Assembly (NCBI RefSeq): GCF_042678305.1
Contig: NZ_JBHUDT010000001.1
Source of the DNA: Gelatiniphilus marinus
Lineage (GTDB): Bacteria > Bacteroidota > Bacteroidia > Flavobacteriales > Flavobacteriaceae
Direction: 5' to 3' (one strand)
DNA length: 64,000 nt
The notes under the pieces are model-generated. The model did no database searches. It was given only the letters and a program-made list of their open reading frames with translations, and was not told the origin of the DNA. The position numbers were made by a program, and so were the translations under genes. Each line of letters opens with the position of its first letter. The first letter of the stretch is position 1. Below are positions 8,449-18,433 of the stretch, in pieces.

Positions 8449-9693
8449 ATGAACAAAAAAAAAATCGCCTTTATTTTTGGCGCAATCGTTTTATTAATTA
8501 TTGTTTATTCGTTTTTTAGCTCCAATACCGATGAAGATGTTTCACTTACCGCCAAAGTAGTTAAAGGCACTTTTTTAAACGAAGTTTTAATTTCTGGCGA
8601 AGCACAATCTACAAGTTCAAAAGAAATCAATGGCCCTAGTAACGCAAGACGATTTGGTATCTACAATATAAAAATTCAAGATTTAGTACCTGAAGGAACC
8701 ATTGTAAAAAAAGGGGGGTATATTGGTAAACTTGATGTGTCTGAACTTAACGGCAAAATACTTGATGCCCAATTAAACCTTGAAAAAGCACAATCAAGAT
8801 TTACGCAACAACAATTAGATACCACACTTACCCTAAAGCAAGAACGCAATTCCATCAAAGATTTATTATTTAATATAGAAGAAGACAGTTTAGAATTAGA
8901 ACGCTCTATTTATGAGCCGCCAGCAACCATTAGATCTTTAGAAATTAAAATTGAGAAAACAGCCCGGGATTTAAAAGAAAAAAAAGCAGACTACTCTATT
9001 AAAAAAAGACAAGCTAATGCAAAAATGATTGAGGTTGGCACAGAGGTTTCCAAAATTTCTAAACGAATAAAAGAATTATTAGAATTACAAAAAGAATTCA
9101 CCATTTATTCTGATGATGATGGAATGGTAACCTATATAAAGGAGTGGAACGGCACAAAAAAGAAAGTAGGGTCTACAATATCGCCTTGGCAACCTGCCAT
9201 TGCCAGTTTACCAGATTTAACTAAAATGGAATCGCGAACTTATAGCAACGAAGTTGACATTAGAAAAATAAAAAAAGACTTAACAGTAAAAGTTGGTTTT
9301 GATGCTTTCCCAGATATTGAGCTTGATGGCATTGTAACCGATGTTGCCAATGTGGGCGAGACTAAAGCAGGCTCGGATATTAAACTGTTTCAGGTTTTAA
9401 TTAAATTAAATGAAACCAACGAAAATATAAGACCTGGCATGACAACATCAAACAGAATACTAATTGATAAAAAAAATGATGTTTTAATGATTCCGTTAGA
9501 AGCCGTTTTTGCCAAAGATTCCATTAGTTATGCCTATGTAAAATCTGGTTTATCCATAAATAAAAAACAAGTAGAATTGGGTGCATCAAATAACGAAGTT
9601 GTAATTGTAAATAAGGGGCTAAAAGAAGAAGAGGTTGTTTATTTAAATAAACCCAAAGATTTAGAAGATAAAAGTATAACGCTATTAAAATAA
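8449..9693 (+). CDS. Efflux transporter periplasmic adaptor (HlyD/MacA-type membrane fusion protein)
   Basis: The 414-residue protein has an N-terminal membrane anchor (about residues 5-24). A split lipoyl/biotinyl-like domain has halves near 70-100 and 215-235. A long coiled-coil hairpin lies between them (about 100-210, rich in K, E and L heptads), followed by the beta-barrel domain with V-R-x-I-K-K-D-L-x-V-x-V-x-F-D-A-F-P near 270-285 and the R-P-G-M-T motif near 330. It would link an inner-membrane permease to a TolC-like channel. It is the first gene of a three-gene operon; the next gene starts 1 bp after its stop. A 150-bp gap separates it from the DUF4249 gene. Confidence 0.88.
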   Translation: MNKKKIAFIFGAIVLLIIVYSFFSSNTDEDVSLTAKVVKGTFLNEVLISGEAQSTSSKEINGPSNARRFGIYNIKIQDLVPEGTIVKKGGYIGKLDVSELNGKILDAQLNLEKAQSRFTQQQLDTTLTLKQERNSIKDLLFNIEEDSLELERSIYEPPATIRSLEIKIEKTARDLKEKKADYSIKKRQANAKMIEVGTEVSKISKRIKELLELQKEFTIYSDDDGMVTYIKEWNGTKKKVGSTISPWQPAIASLPDLTKMESRTYSNEVDIRKIKKDLTVKVGFDAFPDIELDGIVTDVANVGETKAGSDIKLFQVLIKLNETNENIRPGMTTSNRILIDKKNDVLMIPLEAVFAKDSISYAYVKSGLSINKKQVELGASNNEVVIVNKGLKEEEVVYLNKPKDLEDKSITLLK

Positions 9694-9694
9694 G

Positions 9695-11047
9695 ATGATA
9701 GACAAACTACTTTTAGACAAACTAAAATCTAATTTCACAGAGGCATTTTGGTTTATAAAAACAAATAAGGTTAGAACCTTTTTAACAGCACTAGGTATAA
9801 TTTTTGGTGTAGCTTCTGTAATTACCATGCTTGCCATAGGTAATGGAGCCGAAAAAGAAATATTATCGCAACTAGAATTAGTAGGTGTAAATAACATTGT
9901 GGTTACACCCATACCCGATGAAGAAGATGAAGACGCCAAGGAAACCGATGAAAATGCTGGTGAATCTGAGCCAAAACGATTTTCAAAAGGGTTAGACATA
10001 CAAGATGCTTTAAGTGCCCAAAGAAACATTCCGAGTATAAAACTTGTTAGCCCAGAAATTATTTTAAACACGTATGTTATTAACAATGGCAGACAAAACT
10101 CTGTTAAACTCGTTGGTATAACCCCTTCGTTTTTTGAGTCTTCAAATATAAACTTAGAAAACGGTAAAAGTTTTTCAGAATTCCAAATTAAAAACGCCTT
10201 ACCCGTATGTATTATAGGAAAAAAAGTTGAAAAAAAATTATTTACAGGCGAAAGCGCTTTAGGCAAACAAATTAAAGTTAAAGATGTTTGGTTAAAGGTA
10301 ATAGGTGTTATTGAAGAAAAATTAATCTCTGATAAAGCACAAGAAAACTTAGGAATAAGAGATTTAAATGAAGACGTATATATACCCATAAACACATTTT
10401 TAGTACGTTACAAAGACCGCAAAATAATTAGTGATAAAATAGGGGCTAGAAATAGAAATCAAAATGGCCCTAAACAGAGGCAACCCAGAGGCAATTATCA
10501 TCAAATAGATAAATTAACGGTACAAGTTTCAAATTCAAACGAGTTAAAAGCAACTGCCGAAGTTTTAAGCAAAATGCTAAAACGAAGACATAACGATGTG
10601 TTGGATTTTGAAATAGAAATACCCATCCAGCTCCTTAAACAACAACAAAAAACAAAGCAAATATTTAATATTGTTTTAATCATTATTGCAGGCATATCGC
10701 TATTAATTGGTGGTATTGGCATTATGAATATTATGCTAGCTTCGGTATTAGAACGCACCAAAGAAATAGGCATAATCAGAGCCATTGGAGCCACAGAAGA
10801 AGATGTTATTCTACAATTTCTATCAGAATCTGTACTCATTAGCGTTGGCGGTGGAATTATAGGAATTATCGTTGGAGTTATGGGAGCTTACATTATTGAA
10901 ATAGTTTCCGGTATAGAAACGGTTTTATCTTTAAATTCAATTTTGGTATCATTCTTTATTGCTGTTGCCGTAGGCTTGATATTTGGAATATTCCCCGCAA
11001 AAGCAGCCGCTAACAAAAAACCCATTCAAGCTTTAAGATCAGAATAA
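9695..11047 (+). CDS. ABC transporter permease, MacB/FtsX type
   Basis: The 450-residue protein has one N-terminal membrane helix (about 26-50, with the family pattern RTFLTALGIIFGVASVITMLAIG). A periplasmic MacB_PCD domain spans about 50-310, and three C-terminal helices form the FtsX domain (about 325-440, with GIGIMNIMLASVLERTKEIGIIRAIGA). It is the membrane subunit of a MacAB-TolC-like tripartite exporter, with the adaptor upstream and an outer membrane channel downstream. No ATP-binding subunit is encoded in the operon or anywhere nearby, which is unusual because MacB itself carries a fused N-terminal ATPase. The acidic stretch near residues 73-92 is a variable periplasmic insert. Confidence 0.88.
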   Translation: MIDKLLLDKLKSNFTEAFWFIKTNKVRTFLTALGIIFGVASVITMLAIGNGAEKEILSQLELVGVNNIVVTPIPDEEDEDAKETDENAGESEPKRFSKGLDIQDALSAQRNIPSIKLVSPEIILNTYVINNGRQNSVKLVGITPSFFESSNINLENGKSFSEFQIKNALPVCIIGKKVEKKLFTGESALGKQIKVKDVWLKVIGVIEEKLISDKAQENLGIRDLNEDVYIPINTFLVRYKDRKIISDKIGARNRNQNGPKQRQPRGNYHQIDKLTVQVSNSNELKATAEVLSKMLKRRHNDVLDFEIEIPIQLLKQQQKTKQIFNIVLIIIAGISLLIGGIGIMNIMLASVLERTKEIGIIRAIGATEEDVILQFLSESVLISVGGGIIGIIVGVMGAYIIEIVSGIETVLSLNSILVSFFIAVAVGLIFGIFPAKAAANKKPIQALRSE

Positions 11048-11053
11048 TAAAAT

Positions 11054-12514
11054 ATGAAAAAAATACTCCTTCTTATTATTGTTGTTTTTCCATTATTCAA
11101 TAATGCACAGTCCAAAAAACTAACGCTTAACGAAGCGATTGAAATTGCTCGAAAAAAATCGCCCGATTATAAAATTAACCTAAACAGAAACCAATCCAAT
11201 TACTGGCGTTACAGACGTTACAAAGCAAGTTTTTTACCAGAGCTTAGGCTTACCGCTACACTACCGCAATACACAAATGCTGTAAATAGAATAACAAATG
11301 ATGCCGGACAAGATATTTTTGTAACACAAAACCAATTACTTATAGAGGGCGGTTTGTCAATTTCGCAAAGTGTACCCTACACAGGTGGCACATTGTCCGT
11401 AAATACAAATTTAGAGCGTGTAGAATTATTTGGTCTAGACGATAATATCGGGTATTCTGTTGTTCCGTTTTCTGTTAATTATTTTCAACGTTCAATATTA
11501 TTCAACGAATTCAAATGGGACAAAAAAATTGAACCACTCATTTACGAAGAATCAAAAAGAGATTTTATCGAAAACATGGAGCGCATATCTGTTAGCACCT
11601 CCAATCGCTACTTCGATTTGCTAAAAGCGCAAATGCAGTTGGCCATTTCAGAAACCAACTTAAAAAATCAAGATACCTTATTTCAAATAGCAAAAGGACG
11701 ATTTAGAATTGGAAAGATTGCCGAAAACGAACTTTTGCAAATGGAGTTAAGGTTCTTAAATTCTAAAAATAGAGTTACCACAAATACGGTCGAGTTAAAA
11801 AGAGCGTCACAAAATTTAGCACGCTATTTAGAATTAGATACCGAAGATTTAACCTTAGAAATTCCAGAAGACCTACCGCTTTTTAATGTCGATGTAGATA
11901 AAGCTTTAAGTGAAGCGCAGTCTAACCGAAAAGCAGTTATAGAATTTAGAAGAAAACGGTTGGAGGCCGAAAAAGAAGTGGCATTTCAAAAAGGAAATAA
12001 TAGGCTGCAATTAGCCATAAGGGCTAATTTTGGAATATCGCAAAATGGCGAAGATTTTAACAACCTTTTCAACAACTTTAACAAACAGCAAAACGTTACA
12101 GTTTCTGTTGGCGTACCTATATTCGATTGGGGCGTATCCAAATCCAGACGCAAAATGGCTGAAGCTAATTTAGATTTAACCAACAATAATATCAACCAAG
12201 ACAAGCAAGAATTTGAACAAGAAATTTATCTGCATGTTTTAAACTGGTCCAACCAAAGAGATTTTTTAGTTACTGCCGAAAAAGCTAAAGAAGTTTCAAT
12301 GAAACGTTACGAAATTTCTAAAAAAAGGTATGTGCTAAACAAAGTAACCATTACAGATTTGAACATTGCTTTAGAAGAAAGGGATAAAGCTATACTTCAA
12401 TACTTAAATTCTCTAGAAAATTTCTGGCGAGATTATTATATATTAAAACAACTTACGCTTTATGATTTTATTAATGATAAAAAAATAGAAGTTGAAGATA
12501 TTCTTTTTGATTAA
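11054..12514 (+). CDS. TolC-family outer membrane efflux protein
   Basis: The 486-residue protein carries a signal peptide (about 1-18, ending NNAQS) and two OEP repeats rich in long amphipathic helices. It opens with LTLNEAIEIARKKSPDYKI, the usual start of TolC-like proteins after the signal, and has the IAKGRFRIGKIAENELLQMELR motif near 215-235. The second repeat carries KRYVLNKVTITDLNIALEERDKA near 440. It should form the trimeric outer membrane/periplasmic tunnel of the exporter encoded by the two preceding genes (6-bp spacing). Confidence 0.88.
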   Translation: MKKILLLIIVVFPLFNNAQSKKLTLNEAIEIARKKSPDYKINLNRNQSNYWRYRRYKASFLPELRLTATLPQYTNAVNRITNDAGQDIFVTQNQLLIEGGLSISQSVPYTGGTLSVNTNLERVELFGLDDNIGYSVVPFSVNYFQRSILFNEFKWDKKIEPLIYEESKRDFIENMERISVSTSNRYFDLLKAQMQLAISETNLKNQDTLFQIAKGRFRIGKIAENELLQMELRFLNSKNRVTTNTVELKRASQNLARYLELDTEDLTLEIPEDLPLFNVDVDKALSEAQSNRKAVIEFRRKRLEAEKEVAFQKGNNRLQLAIRANFGISQNGEDFNNLFNNFNKQQNVTVSVGVPIFDWGVSKSRRKMAEANLDLTNNNINQDKQEFEQEIYLHVLNWSNQRDFLVTAEKAKEVSMKRYEISKKRYVLNKVTITDLNIALEERDKAILQYLNSLENFWRDYYILKQLTLYDFINDKKIEVEDILFD

Positions 12515-12543
12515 AACTCGCTAATAATTCATACTTTTGAATT

Positions 12544-13365
12544 ATGGGCTTTACAAAAATAACCGAACAAGATTCAAACTACAACCATCTGGAAAAGATG
12601 AGTGTAAAAGAATTAATTTCGAACATAAATACCGAAGATAAAACAGTACCGCTTGCTGTAGAAAAATCGCTTCCGCAAATAGAATTACTAATAGAGCAAA
12701 TTGTACCAAAATTAAAAAAAGGTGGTCGCTTATTTTATATCGGCGCAGGTACAAGCGGGCGTTTAGGTATTTTAGATGCCTCAGAATGTCCACCAACATT
12801 TGGCGTTTCCCCAGATTTGGTTATCGGAATCATTGCCGGAGGCGACACCGCTATTAGAAACGCCGTAGAATTTGCTGAAGATTCTACAGAATTGGGTTGG
12901 CAAGATTTACAACATTATAACATTAGCGATAAAGATGTTGTAGTTGGTATTGCGGCTTCTGGCACCACGCCTTATGTTATTTCGGCTTTAGAAACATGCA
13001 ACAAAAACAACATTATTACGGGGTGCATCACTTGTAATTTAAACAGCCCTTTGGCAGCGGCATCAAAATACCCCATAGAGGTTATTGTAGGTCCAGAGTT
13101 TGTAACCGGAAGCTCCAGAATGAAAGCAGGAACCGCCCAAAAATTGGTTTTAAACACCATAACAACAACAACTATGATACTGTTGGGCCATGTAAAAGGC
13201 AACAAAATGGTCGATATGCAGTTGAGCAACAACAAACTTGTTGATAGAGGTGTTAGAATGATTATGAACGAAATTAACGTACCTCAAGAAAAAGCAAAAT
13301 ACCTATTGGACAAATTTGGCAGTGTACGTTTGGCGGTTAAAAATTACAACCATGGAAACACATAA
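12544..13365 (+). CDS. murQ: N-acetylmuramic acid 6-phosphate etherase
   Basis: The enzyme cleaves the lactyl ether of MurNAc-6-phosphate to GlcNAc-6-phosphate and D-lactate in cytoplasmic cell-wall recycling. Visible signatures are the SIS-domain motif GAGTSGRLGILDASECPPTFG (about residues 66-86, containing the catalytic Glu), the AGGDTAIRNAVEFAEDS segment (about 98-115), and GSSRMKAGTAQKLVLN (about 189-204). At 273 residues it is close to the short end of the family (270-300). The following small gene overlaps its stop by 14 bp, suggesting co-transcription. Confidence 0.95.
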   Translation: MGFTKITEQDSNYNHLEKMSVKELISNINTEDKTVPLAVEKSLPQIELLIEQIVPKLKKGGRLFYIGAGTSGRLGILDASECPPTFGVSPDLVIGIIAGGDTAIRNAVEFAEDSTELGWQDLQHYNISDKDVVVGIAASGTTPYVISALETCNKNNIITGCITCNLNSPLAAASKYPIEVIVGPEFVTGSSRMKAGTAQKLVLNTITTTTMILLGHVKGNKMVDMQLSNNKLVDRGVRMIMNEINVPQEKAKYLLDKFGSVRLAVKNYNHGNT

Positions 13366-13591
13366 AACAAATAAAAACATATTGGTTAAAGGTCTAAAAA
13401 AAATGGGGGTTGCCCTAGGCGGAATGTTTTTAGGCCCAATACTTTTGCATATTGCGCTAAGCAATAAAGAAAAACCACTTTACATACCTATATTGATTCT
13501 AGGCGGCACAATTTGCGCACTAGCCGTTTTTTTTGCCTTTAAAGGCATAAATACGGTATTAGACAGTATGTTTAAAAACAACAATTCTTAA
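13352..13591 (+). CDS. Small membrane protein, DUF6095-like
   Basis: The ATG at 13352, inside the murQ 3' end, gives a 79-residue protein with two hydrophobic helices (about residues 18-36 and 45-66), separated by a short polar loop (SNKEKPL). The longer in-frame start at 13316 would add residues with no family character and a deeper overlap. Small flavobacterial proteins of this form downstream of murQ are classed as DUF6095; I recognise the pattern with moderate certainty. The role is unknown. The end overlaps the convergent DinB gene by 4 bp. Confidence 0.65.
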   Translation: METHKTNKNILVKGLKKMGVALGGMFLGPILLHIALSNKEKPLYIPILILGGTICALAVFFAFKGINTVLDSMFKNNNS

Positions 13592-14082
13592 TTTAAAGAA
13601 GAAAGCTTCGGAGTTGTTGGGTTATAACCAAAATCAGCATCGTTAAAAGGAATCTTCAAACCTTGCAATATATAATTTATAATAGCGTAATGATGAATGG
13701 TATGGCTATTTGCCTGTGCAAAAACAGCACCCAGGGTATATTTTATTTCTATTTTACCAAGGCCTAAATCATCAACTACAACTACGGGATCGTTCATATT
13801 AAAATCAGCTTTCCGCAATTTTTCAATAATTGTATTTAGATAATTTGCTGCACAATCACATTTAGATTCCACATCCTTACTTCTACTCCTAGCAGTCAAA
13901 TCAATTAAATTATCCGAATTGAATATACAATCATAAAAATCTAAAATATGTCTAATATGGGTACCAATACTAGAATAATAAGGAGCTACAGTAGCATTGC
14001 TTAAGGTGTGGTCCTGCAAGCCATCTAATAAAACTTTAGTCTTTTGAAGTGTTTTAAGTGTAGATTCAATAATTGTAATCAT
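13588..14082 (-). CDS. DinB-family (YfiT-like) four-helix protein
   Basis: The start at 14082 (MITIIESTLKTLQ) is preferred over the in-frame ATG at 14112 because the ten extra residues are a hydrophobic, poorly supported extension. The 164-residue protein is helical and has the three-histidine metal pattern typical of DinB-like proteins: SSIGTHIRHILDFYD near 37-51, and ANSHTIHHYAIINYIL near 125-140. The family includes thiol-dependent transferases and damage-inducible proteins, but no specific reaction can be assigned. It converges on the murQ operon. Confidence 0.75.
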   Translation of the reverse strand: MITIIESTLKTLQKTKVLLDGLQDHTLSNATVAPYYSSIGTHIRHILDFYDCIFNSDNLIDLTARSRSKDVESKCDCAANYLNTIIEKLRKADFNMNDPVVVVDDLGLGKIEIKYTLGAVFAQANSHTIHHYAIINYILQGLKIPFNDADFGYNPTTPKLSSLN

Positions 14083-14255
14083 ATAAACCAAAATAATAAA
14101 AAAATAACCCAAAAATACTGTTGCTTAGTCTTTTATATCTAAAATACTTACAGTATTGTAAAATAAAATTCTGCGCTAATAATTACATTCTATGTACCTA
14201 TTAATAAAATTCTTTGCTAAATTTACAAATAGCTATTAAACAACACTTTACTTAA

Positions 14256-17200
14256 TTGAAAAATTTTGTCTCGGCTTTATTTGCTTGTACACTGCTAAAC
14301 TGTTTTTCTCAAAATAATTTTGAAAAAGACACACTTAAACCAGAGATTAAAAAACAAATAGCCTTTAGCAATTTATCTATAACAGACGGGCTCTCACAAA
14401 ACAGTGTAATTAGCATAGCCCAAGATAGCGTTGGCTATATGTGGTTTGCTACCCAAGATGGCCTAAACAAATACAATGGGCGTTCGTTTAAAGTGTACAA
14501 CAAACAATTTGAAGACATTACAAGACCCACATTTAGCAGACTGGGCAAAATTTATATCGACAAAAAAAACAAACTATGGATAATTACCAACCCAGGAAAA
14601 CTAGAACTTTACAACCCCAAAACAGACAGCTTTGTTGGCATTAAAGCATTTAGCAATGTAAGTGCGATTTTTCAAGACAAAAAACACCATACCTATATTG
14701 GTACTCATGGAAAGGGTTTGTTTAAAATAAACGCTATTACAAAAGATACCGTACAGCTATTAAAACCAATAGATTTAACAAAAACCATTAATGCCCTTTA
14801 CCAAAACAACAACACAGTAATTGCCGCAACATCGGGTACGGTTTTGCAAATTAGCGAAAATAACAGCTATAAAAATTTAAAAACCAATAAAACAGATAGT
14901 ATAAATTTTAGTACTATAGAAAAAACCAAAGATGGTACACTTTGGTTTGGTAGTTTTGGCAACGGGCTGTATTACAAAAAAGCAAAGCAAGATTCTCTAC
15001 ATGCGTTTGCAGAACATGGCGGTATTAAAATACCAAAACACTTAAATATTGAAGACCTTTTGGCAGACAGCAAAGACCGATTATGGATTGCCACCTATGG
15101 CCATGGTGTATATTTACTAGATTTTAAGCATAAAACTGTCGCCAATTTTCTGGAAAACAAAAGCAATCCCTTTGCCATTCAATACAACGATATTTTGTCT
15201 TTATACAAAGATAACACAGGTATCATCTGGCTTGGTACAGATGGTGCAGGTGCCAATTACTACGACGAACATTTACTTAAATTTAATGTGCTTACCAACA
15301 AACAAATGCCAAAATCCGTCAATATAGATGTGGTTAGAAGCATTAGCACAGATCCCAAAGGAAATATGTGGATTGGCACCTCAGGAAAAGGCTTAACATA
15401 TATTAATAACGATAAAAACATTTACAATACAATATCAACAAACAACTCTGATATAGCAAGCAACCGGATTATCAGCTTGTCTTATAATAACAAATCCTTA
15501 TGGATTGGCCACCAGGCATTTGGACTGAATATTATGGGAACAGATGGGCGTTTTAAATATTTTCCGGAGATATCTAACTACACCATTTGGTGGATGCTGC
15601 CCAAAACACCACAACGCAATTGGTTATGTACAGAAAACAACGGTTTGGTACTTTTTGATAAAAATGAAGGCATTATAGAAAAATACAACACCAAAAACTC
15701 TGCCTTAACCTCAAACAATATAAAAACAGCAGTTAAAGGCAATTTAAACGAACTTTGGATAGGCACAGAAAACAAAGGGGTTTTTAAACTCGACCTGCTA
15801 ACCAAAAAAATCGAAAAACTTAAAAGCGTTAACGGCTCTATTAAATCGCTTTTATTTAAAGATGGTGTTTTATGGATTGGCACCGCGGGAAAAGGGCTAA
15901 AAAAGTACGATATTAAATTAAACGAAACATCTGTATTTACCACAGAAAACGGTTTGCCAAATAATGTTATCTACGGTATTTTACCCGATAACAACAACCT
16001 TTGGTTAAGTAGCAACGGCGGTTTAACCAAGTTTGGCTTATCGCCAAACCAAGACAATCCATTAATTGAAAACTATAATAATTATGATGGTTTGCAAGCT
16101 CTAGAGTTTAATACCGGAGCGTATTTTAAATCGCCAAACGGCACCCTTTATTTTGGCGGTCTCGAGGGCGTTAACTGGTTTCATCCAAATCAAATATCAT
16201 TCAATAAAGTAAAGCCAAAAACCATAATTTCAAGCTTCGGAATATTCAATAAAAACAAACCCCTCATTCAAAATAAAGCCTACAAGCATAACCAAAATAC
16301 CGTAACATTTACATTCTCTAGCTTGCATTTCTCTCAACCCGAACGCAATTTATATAAGTACAAACTAGAAAACCATGATAGCAATTGGCTAAACTCTAAC
16401 AATGTAAACACTGCCCATTACACCAACTTACCACCAAATAATTATGTTTTTAAAGTAATCTCCAGTAATTACGATGGCGTTTGGAACCAAGTTCCGGCAA
16501 CCTACGCATTTACCATATTAAAACCTTGGTACATAAATAACACAGCTAAAATTATTTATGGGCTTCTTTTAGTATTAATTCTATTTTTAACCTACAAATA
16601 CTTTAAATGGCGATGGCAGCTAAACTTACAACTAGAGCTGGAACACGCCGAAACCAATAGGTTAAAGGATTTAGATGAATTTAAAACCAAACTCTACACA
16701 AATATCTCACATGAATTTAGAACACCCTTAACCTTAATTTTAGGACCAACCGAAAACCAACTGGCAAAAAACAAGATTAGCGATACCGACAAAAAAGAGC
16801 TTTCCCTAATCCACCGAAACGCTAAACGCCTTTTAAACTTGGTCAATCAGTTATTGGATTTGGCAAAATTAGAAACCGGCCATTTAAAATTAAACATAGA
16901 AAACAACAATTTAAGTATTCTTTTAAAACAGATCGCATCATCCTTTCAATATCGGTCACAAAAAAAAGGTTCGCGCTTTAAAACAAACATTTCAAACATC
17001 CCTAAAGCTTGGTTTGATAAAGATATTGTAGAAAAAATAGTAACCAATTTACTGGCCAATGCGGTAAAATACACACCCAAAAACGGCCACATATACTTTA
17101 GTGCAGAACAACAAAACCACTATGCCATCCTTACCGTTTTAAATAGCGGAAGCACCATTAAACCAGAAGATTTAAGTAAATTATTTACCCGCTTTTATCA

Positions 17201-18200
17201 GGTAAACCCCAATGCAGACGGTGTTGGTATCGGGCTGGCCTTGGTTAAAGAACTGGTTGCTTTAACCCATGGCTCTTTGGTAAGCAGTACCGTTAATACA
17301 AACGAGATCCAGTTTACCGTAACGCTTCCCATCTATAAAGACGCATTTAATATTGAAGATATAAAACATGAGCAAAGCAAAATTATAAACCGGCATACTT
17401 CAGACATAAAAAAAGAAGGATTAGAAAACACCAACGAATCTTCTGAAAAACCTGTTTTGTTAATTGTAGAAGACGATAAACACATAAGGCAATACATCGA
17501 ATCCACTTTAAAATCTAATTACAAAATCATAAAAGCATCCAACGGAAAAATTGGTGTAAAAAAAGCGCTCGAAACTATCCCTGATATTATAATAAGCGAT
17601 ATAATGATGCCCGTTACCAATGGCATCGAACTCTGCAACACATTAAAAAACAACATGCTTACAAGCCATATTCCCATTATATTGCTTACCGCAAAAGCTG
17701 GTGAGGAAAACGAATTAAAAGGGCTTGAAGCCGGTGCAGACGATTTTATTACGAAACCTTTTAAATCCAAACTATTAATCAAACGTATTGAAAATTTAAT
17801 TGAATTAAGAAAATCGCTTCAAATGCGCTATTCTCAGCATAGGTTTTTAAAAACAAAGGATATAGCAACCAGCACACATGATAAAGATTTTTTAAACAGC
17901 ATAGAAAATGTCCTGGACAAACACCTATCAAACCCAGATTTTAACGCGGCCATGTTTAGCAAACTAATGCTGGTAAGCCGTATGCAATTGCACAGAAAAC
18001 TAATAGCACTTACAGGTTTAACAACTACTGGTTTTATACGCTCACAACGCTTAAAAATGGCCATATCGCTATTAAGGAAATCTAATTTAACCATCTCAGA
18101 AATTGCCTACCAAGTGGGTTTCAACACCCCTTCTTACTTTATTAAATGTTTTAAAAACGCCTATAACTGCACGCCAAACGATTATATGAACAAAATATAA
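14256..18200 (+). CDS. Hybrid two-component system regulator (sensor kinase, receiver and AraC DNA-binding domain)
   Basis: The 1314-residue protein starts at a TTG codon that opens a signal peptide (MKNFVSALFACTLLNCFSQ). Repeated Reg_prop beta-propeller blades of the form G-x-L/M-W-I/F-G-T follow (about 40-650), then a Y_Y_Y domain (about 690-755) and one membrane helix (about 765-785). Next come a HisKA domain with phospho-acceptor His819 in ISHEFRTPL, a HATPase (about 915-1030), a receiver with Asp1115 (IIISDIMMP) and an AraC helix-turn-helix domain (about 1210-1314). All key residues are present. In Bacteroidetes such proteins sense extracellular, usually glycan, ligands. Here no polysaccharide-utilisation genes lie alongside; the plausible targets are the secreted-protein genes downstream, which have shared TGTTACA direct repeats. 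Confidence 0.93.
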   Translation: MKNFVSALFACTLLNCFSQNNFEKDTLKPEIKKQIAFSNLSITDGLSQNSVISIAQDSVGYMWFATQDGLNKYNGRSFKVYNKQFEDITRPTFSRLGKIYIDKKNKLWIITNPGKLELYNPKTDSFVGIKAFSNVSAIFQDKKHHTYIGTHGKGLFKINAITKDTVQLLKPIDLTKTINALYQNNNTVIAATSGTVLQISENNSYKNLKTNKTDSINFSTIEKTKDGTLWFGSFGNGLYYKKAKQDSLHAFAEHGGIKIPKHLNIEDLLADSKDRLWIATYGHGVYLLDFKHKTVANFLENKSNPFAIQYNDILSLYKDNTGIIWLGTDGAGANYYDEHLLKFNVLTNKQMPKSVNIDVVRSISTDPKGNMWIGTSGKGLTYINNDKNIYNTISTNNSDIASNRIISLSYNNKSLWIGHQAFGLNIMGTDGRFKYFPEISNYTIWWMLPKTPQRNWLCTENNGLVLFDKNEGIIEKYNTKNSALTSNNIKTAVKGNLNELWIGTENKGVFKLDLLTKKIEKLKSVNGSIKSLLFKDGVLWIGTAGKGLKKYDIKLNETSVFTTENGLPNNVIYGILPDNNNLWLSSNGGLTKFGLSPNQDNPLIENYNNYDGLQALEFNTGAYFKSPNGTLYFGGLEGVNWFHPNQISFNKVKPKTIISSFGIFNKNKPLIQNKAYKHNQNTVTFTFSSLHFSQPERNLYKYKLENHDSNWLNSNNVNTAHYTNLPPNNYVFKVISSNYDGVWNQVPATYAFTILKPWYINNTAKIIYGLLLVLILFLTYKYFKWRWQLNLQLELEHAETNRLKDLDEFKTKLYTNISHEFRTPLTLILGPTENQLAKNKISDTDKKELSLIHRNAKRLLNLVNQLLDLAKLETGHLKLNIENNNLSILLKQIASSFQYRSQKKGSRFKTNISNIPKAWFDKDIVEKIVTNLLANAVKYTPKNGHIYFSAEQQNHYAILTVLNSGSTIKPEDLSKLFTRFYQVNPNADGVGIGLALVKELVALTHGSLVSSTVNTNEIQFTVTLPIYKDAFNIEDIKHEQSKIINRHTSDIKKEGLENTNESSEKPVLLIVEDDKHIRQYIESTLKSNYKIIKASNGKIGVKKALETIPDIIISDIMMPVTNGIELCNTLKNNMLTSHIPIILLTAKAGEENELKGLEAGADDFITKPFKSKLLIKRIENLIELRKSLQMRYSQHRFLKTKDIATSTHDKDFLNSIENVLDKHLSNPDFNAAMFSKLMLVSRMQLHRKLIALTGLTTTGFIRSQRLKMAISLLRKSNLTISEIAYQVGFNTPSYFIKCFKNAYNCTPNDYMNKI

Positions 18201-18213
18201 GTTATTCAATTTA

Positions 18214-18241
18214 TGTTACAAATGTTCTATGTTTTGTTACA
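18214..18241 (+). promoter_or_regulatory. TGTTACA direct-repeat operator candidate 1
   Basis: TGTTACA at 18214-18220 and again at 18235-18241 are spaced 21 bp start to start (two helical turns). The block around them recurs almost unchanged at 20910 and 22629. It lies between the hybrid AraC regulator and the SUMF1 gene. Paired direct repeats two turns apart suit an AraC-type dimer. Confidence 0.55.
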
Positions 18242-18433
18242 TATATGGTACGCCCCAAAACACTTTCCATATAATTTTACATGGTAAAACAAAAGGTGTT
18301 TATAGACCTTGTGGCATAGCTTTTTAATGAGCAATTCAAAAGCAAACTATAATAACCAGTTCCTTAATTACCAAGATGCGATTATATAAAAAACAACCAT
18401 TACAAGCTAAATTGTACACTTAAAAACTACATT

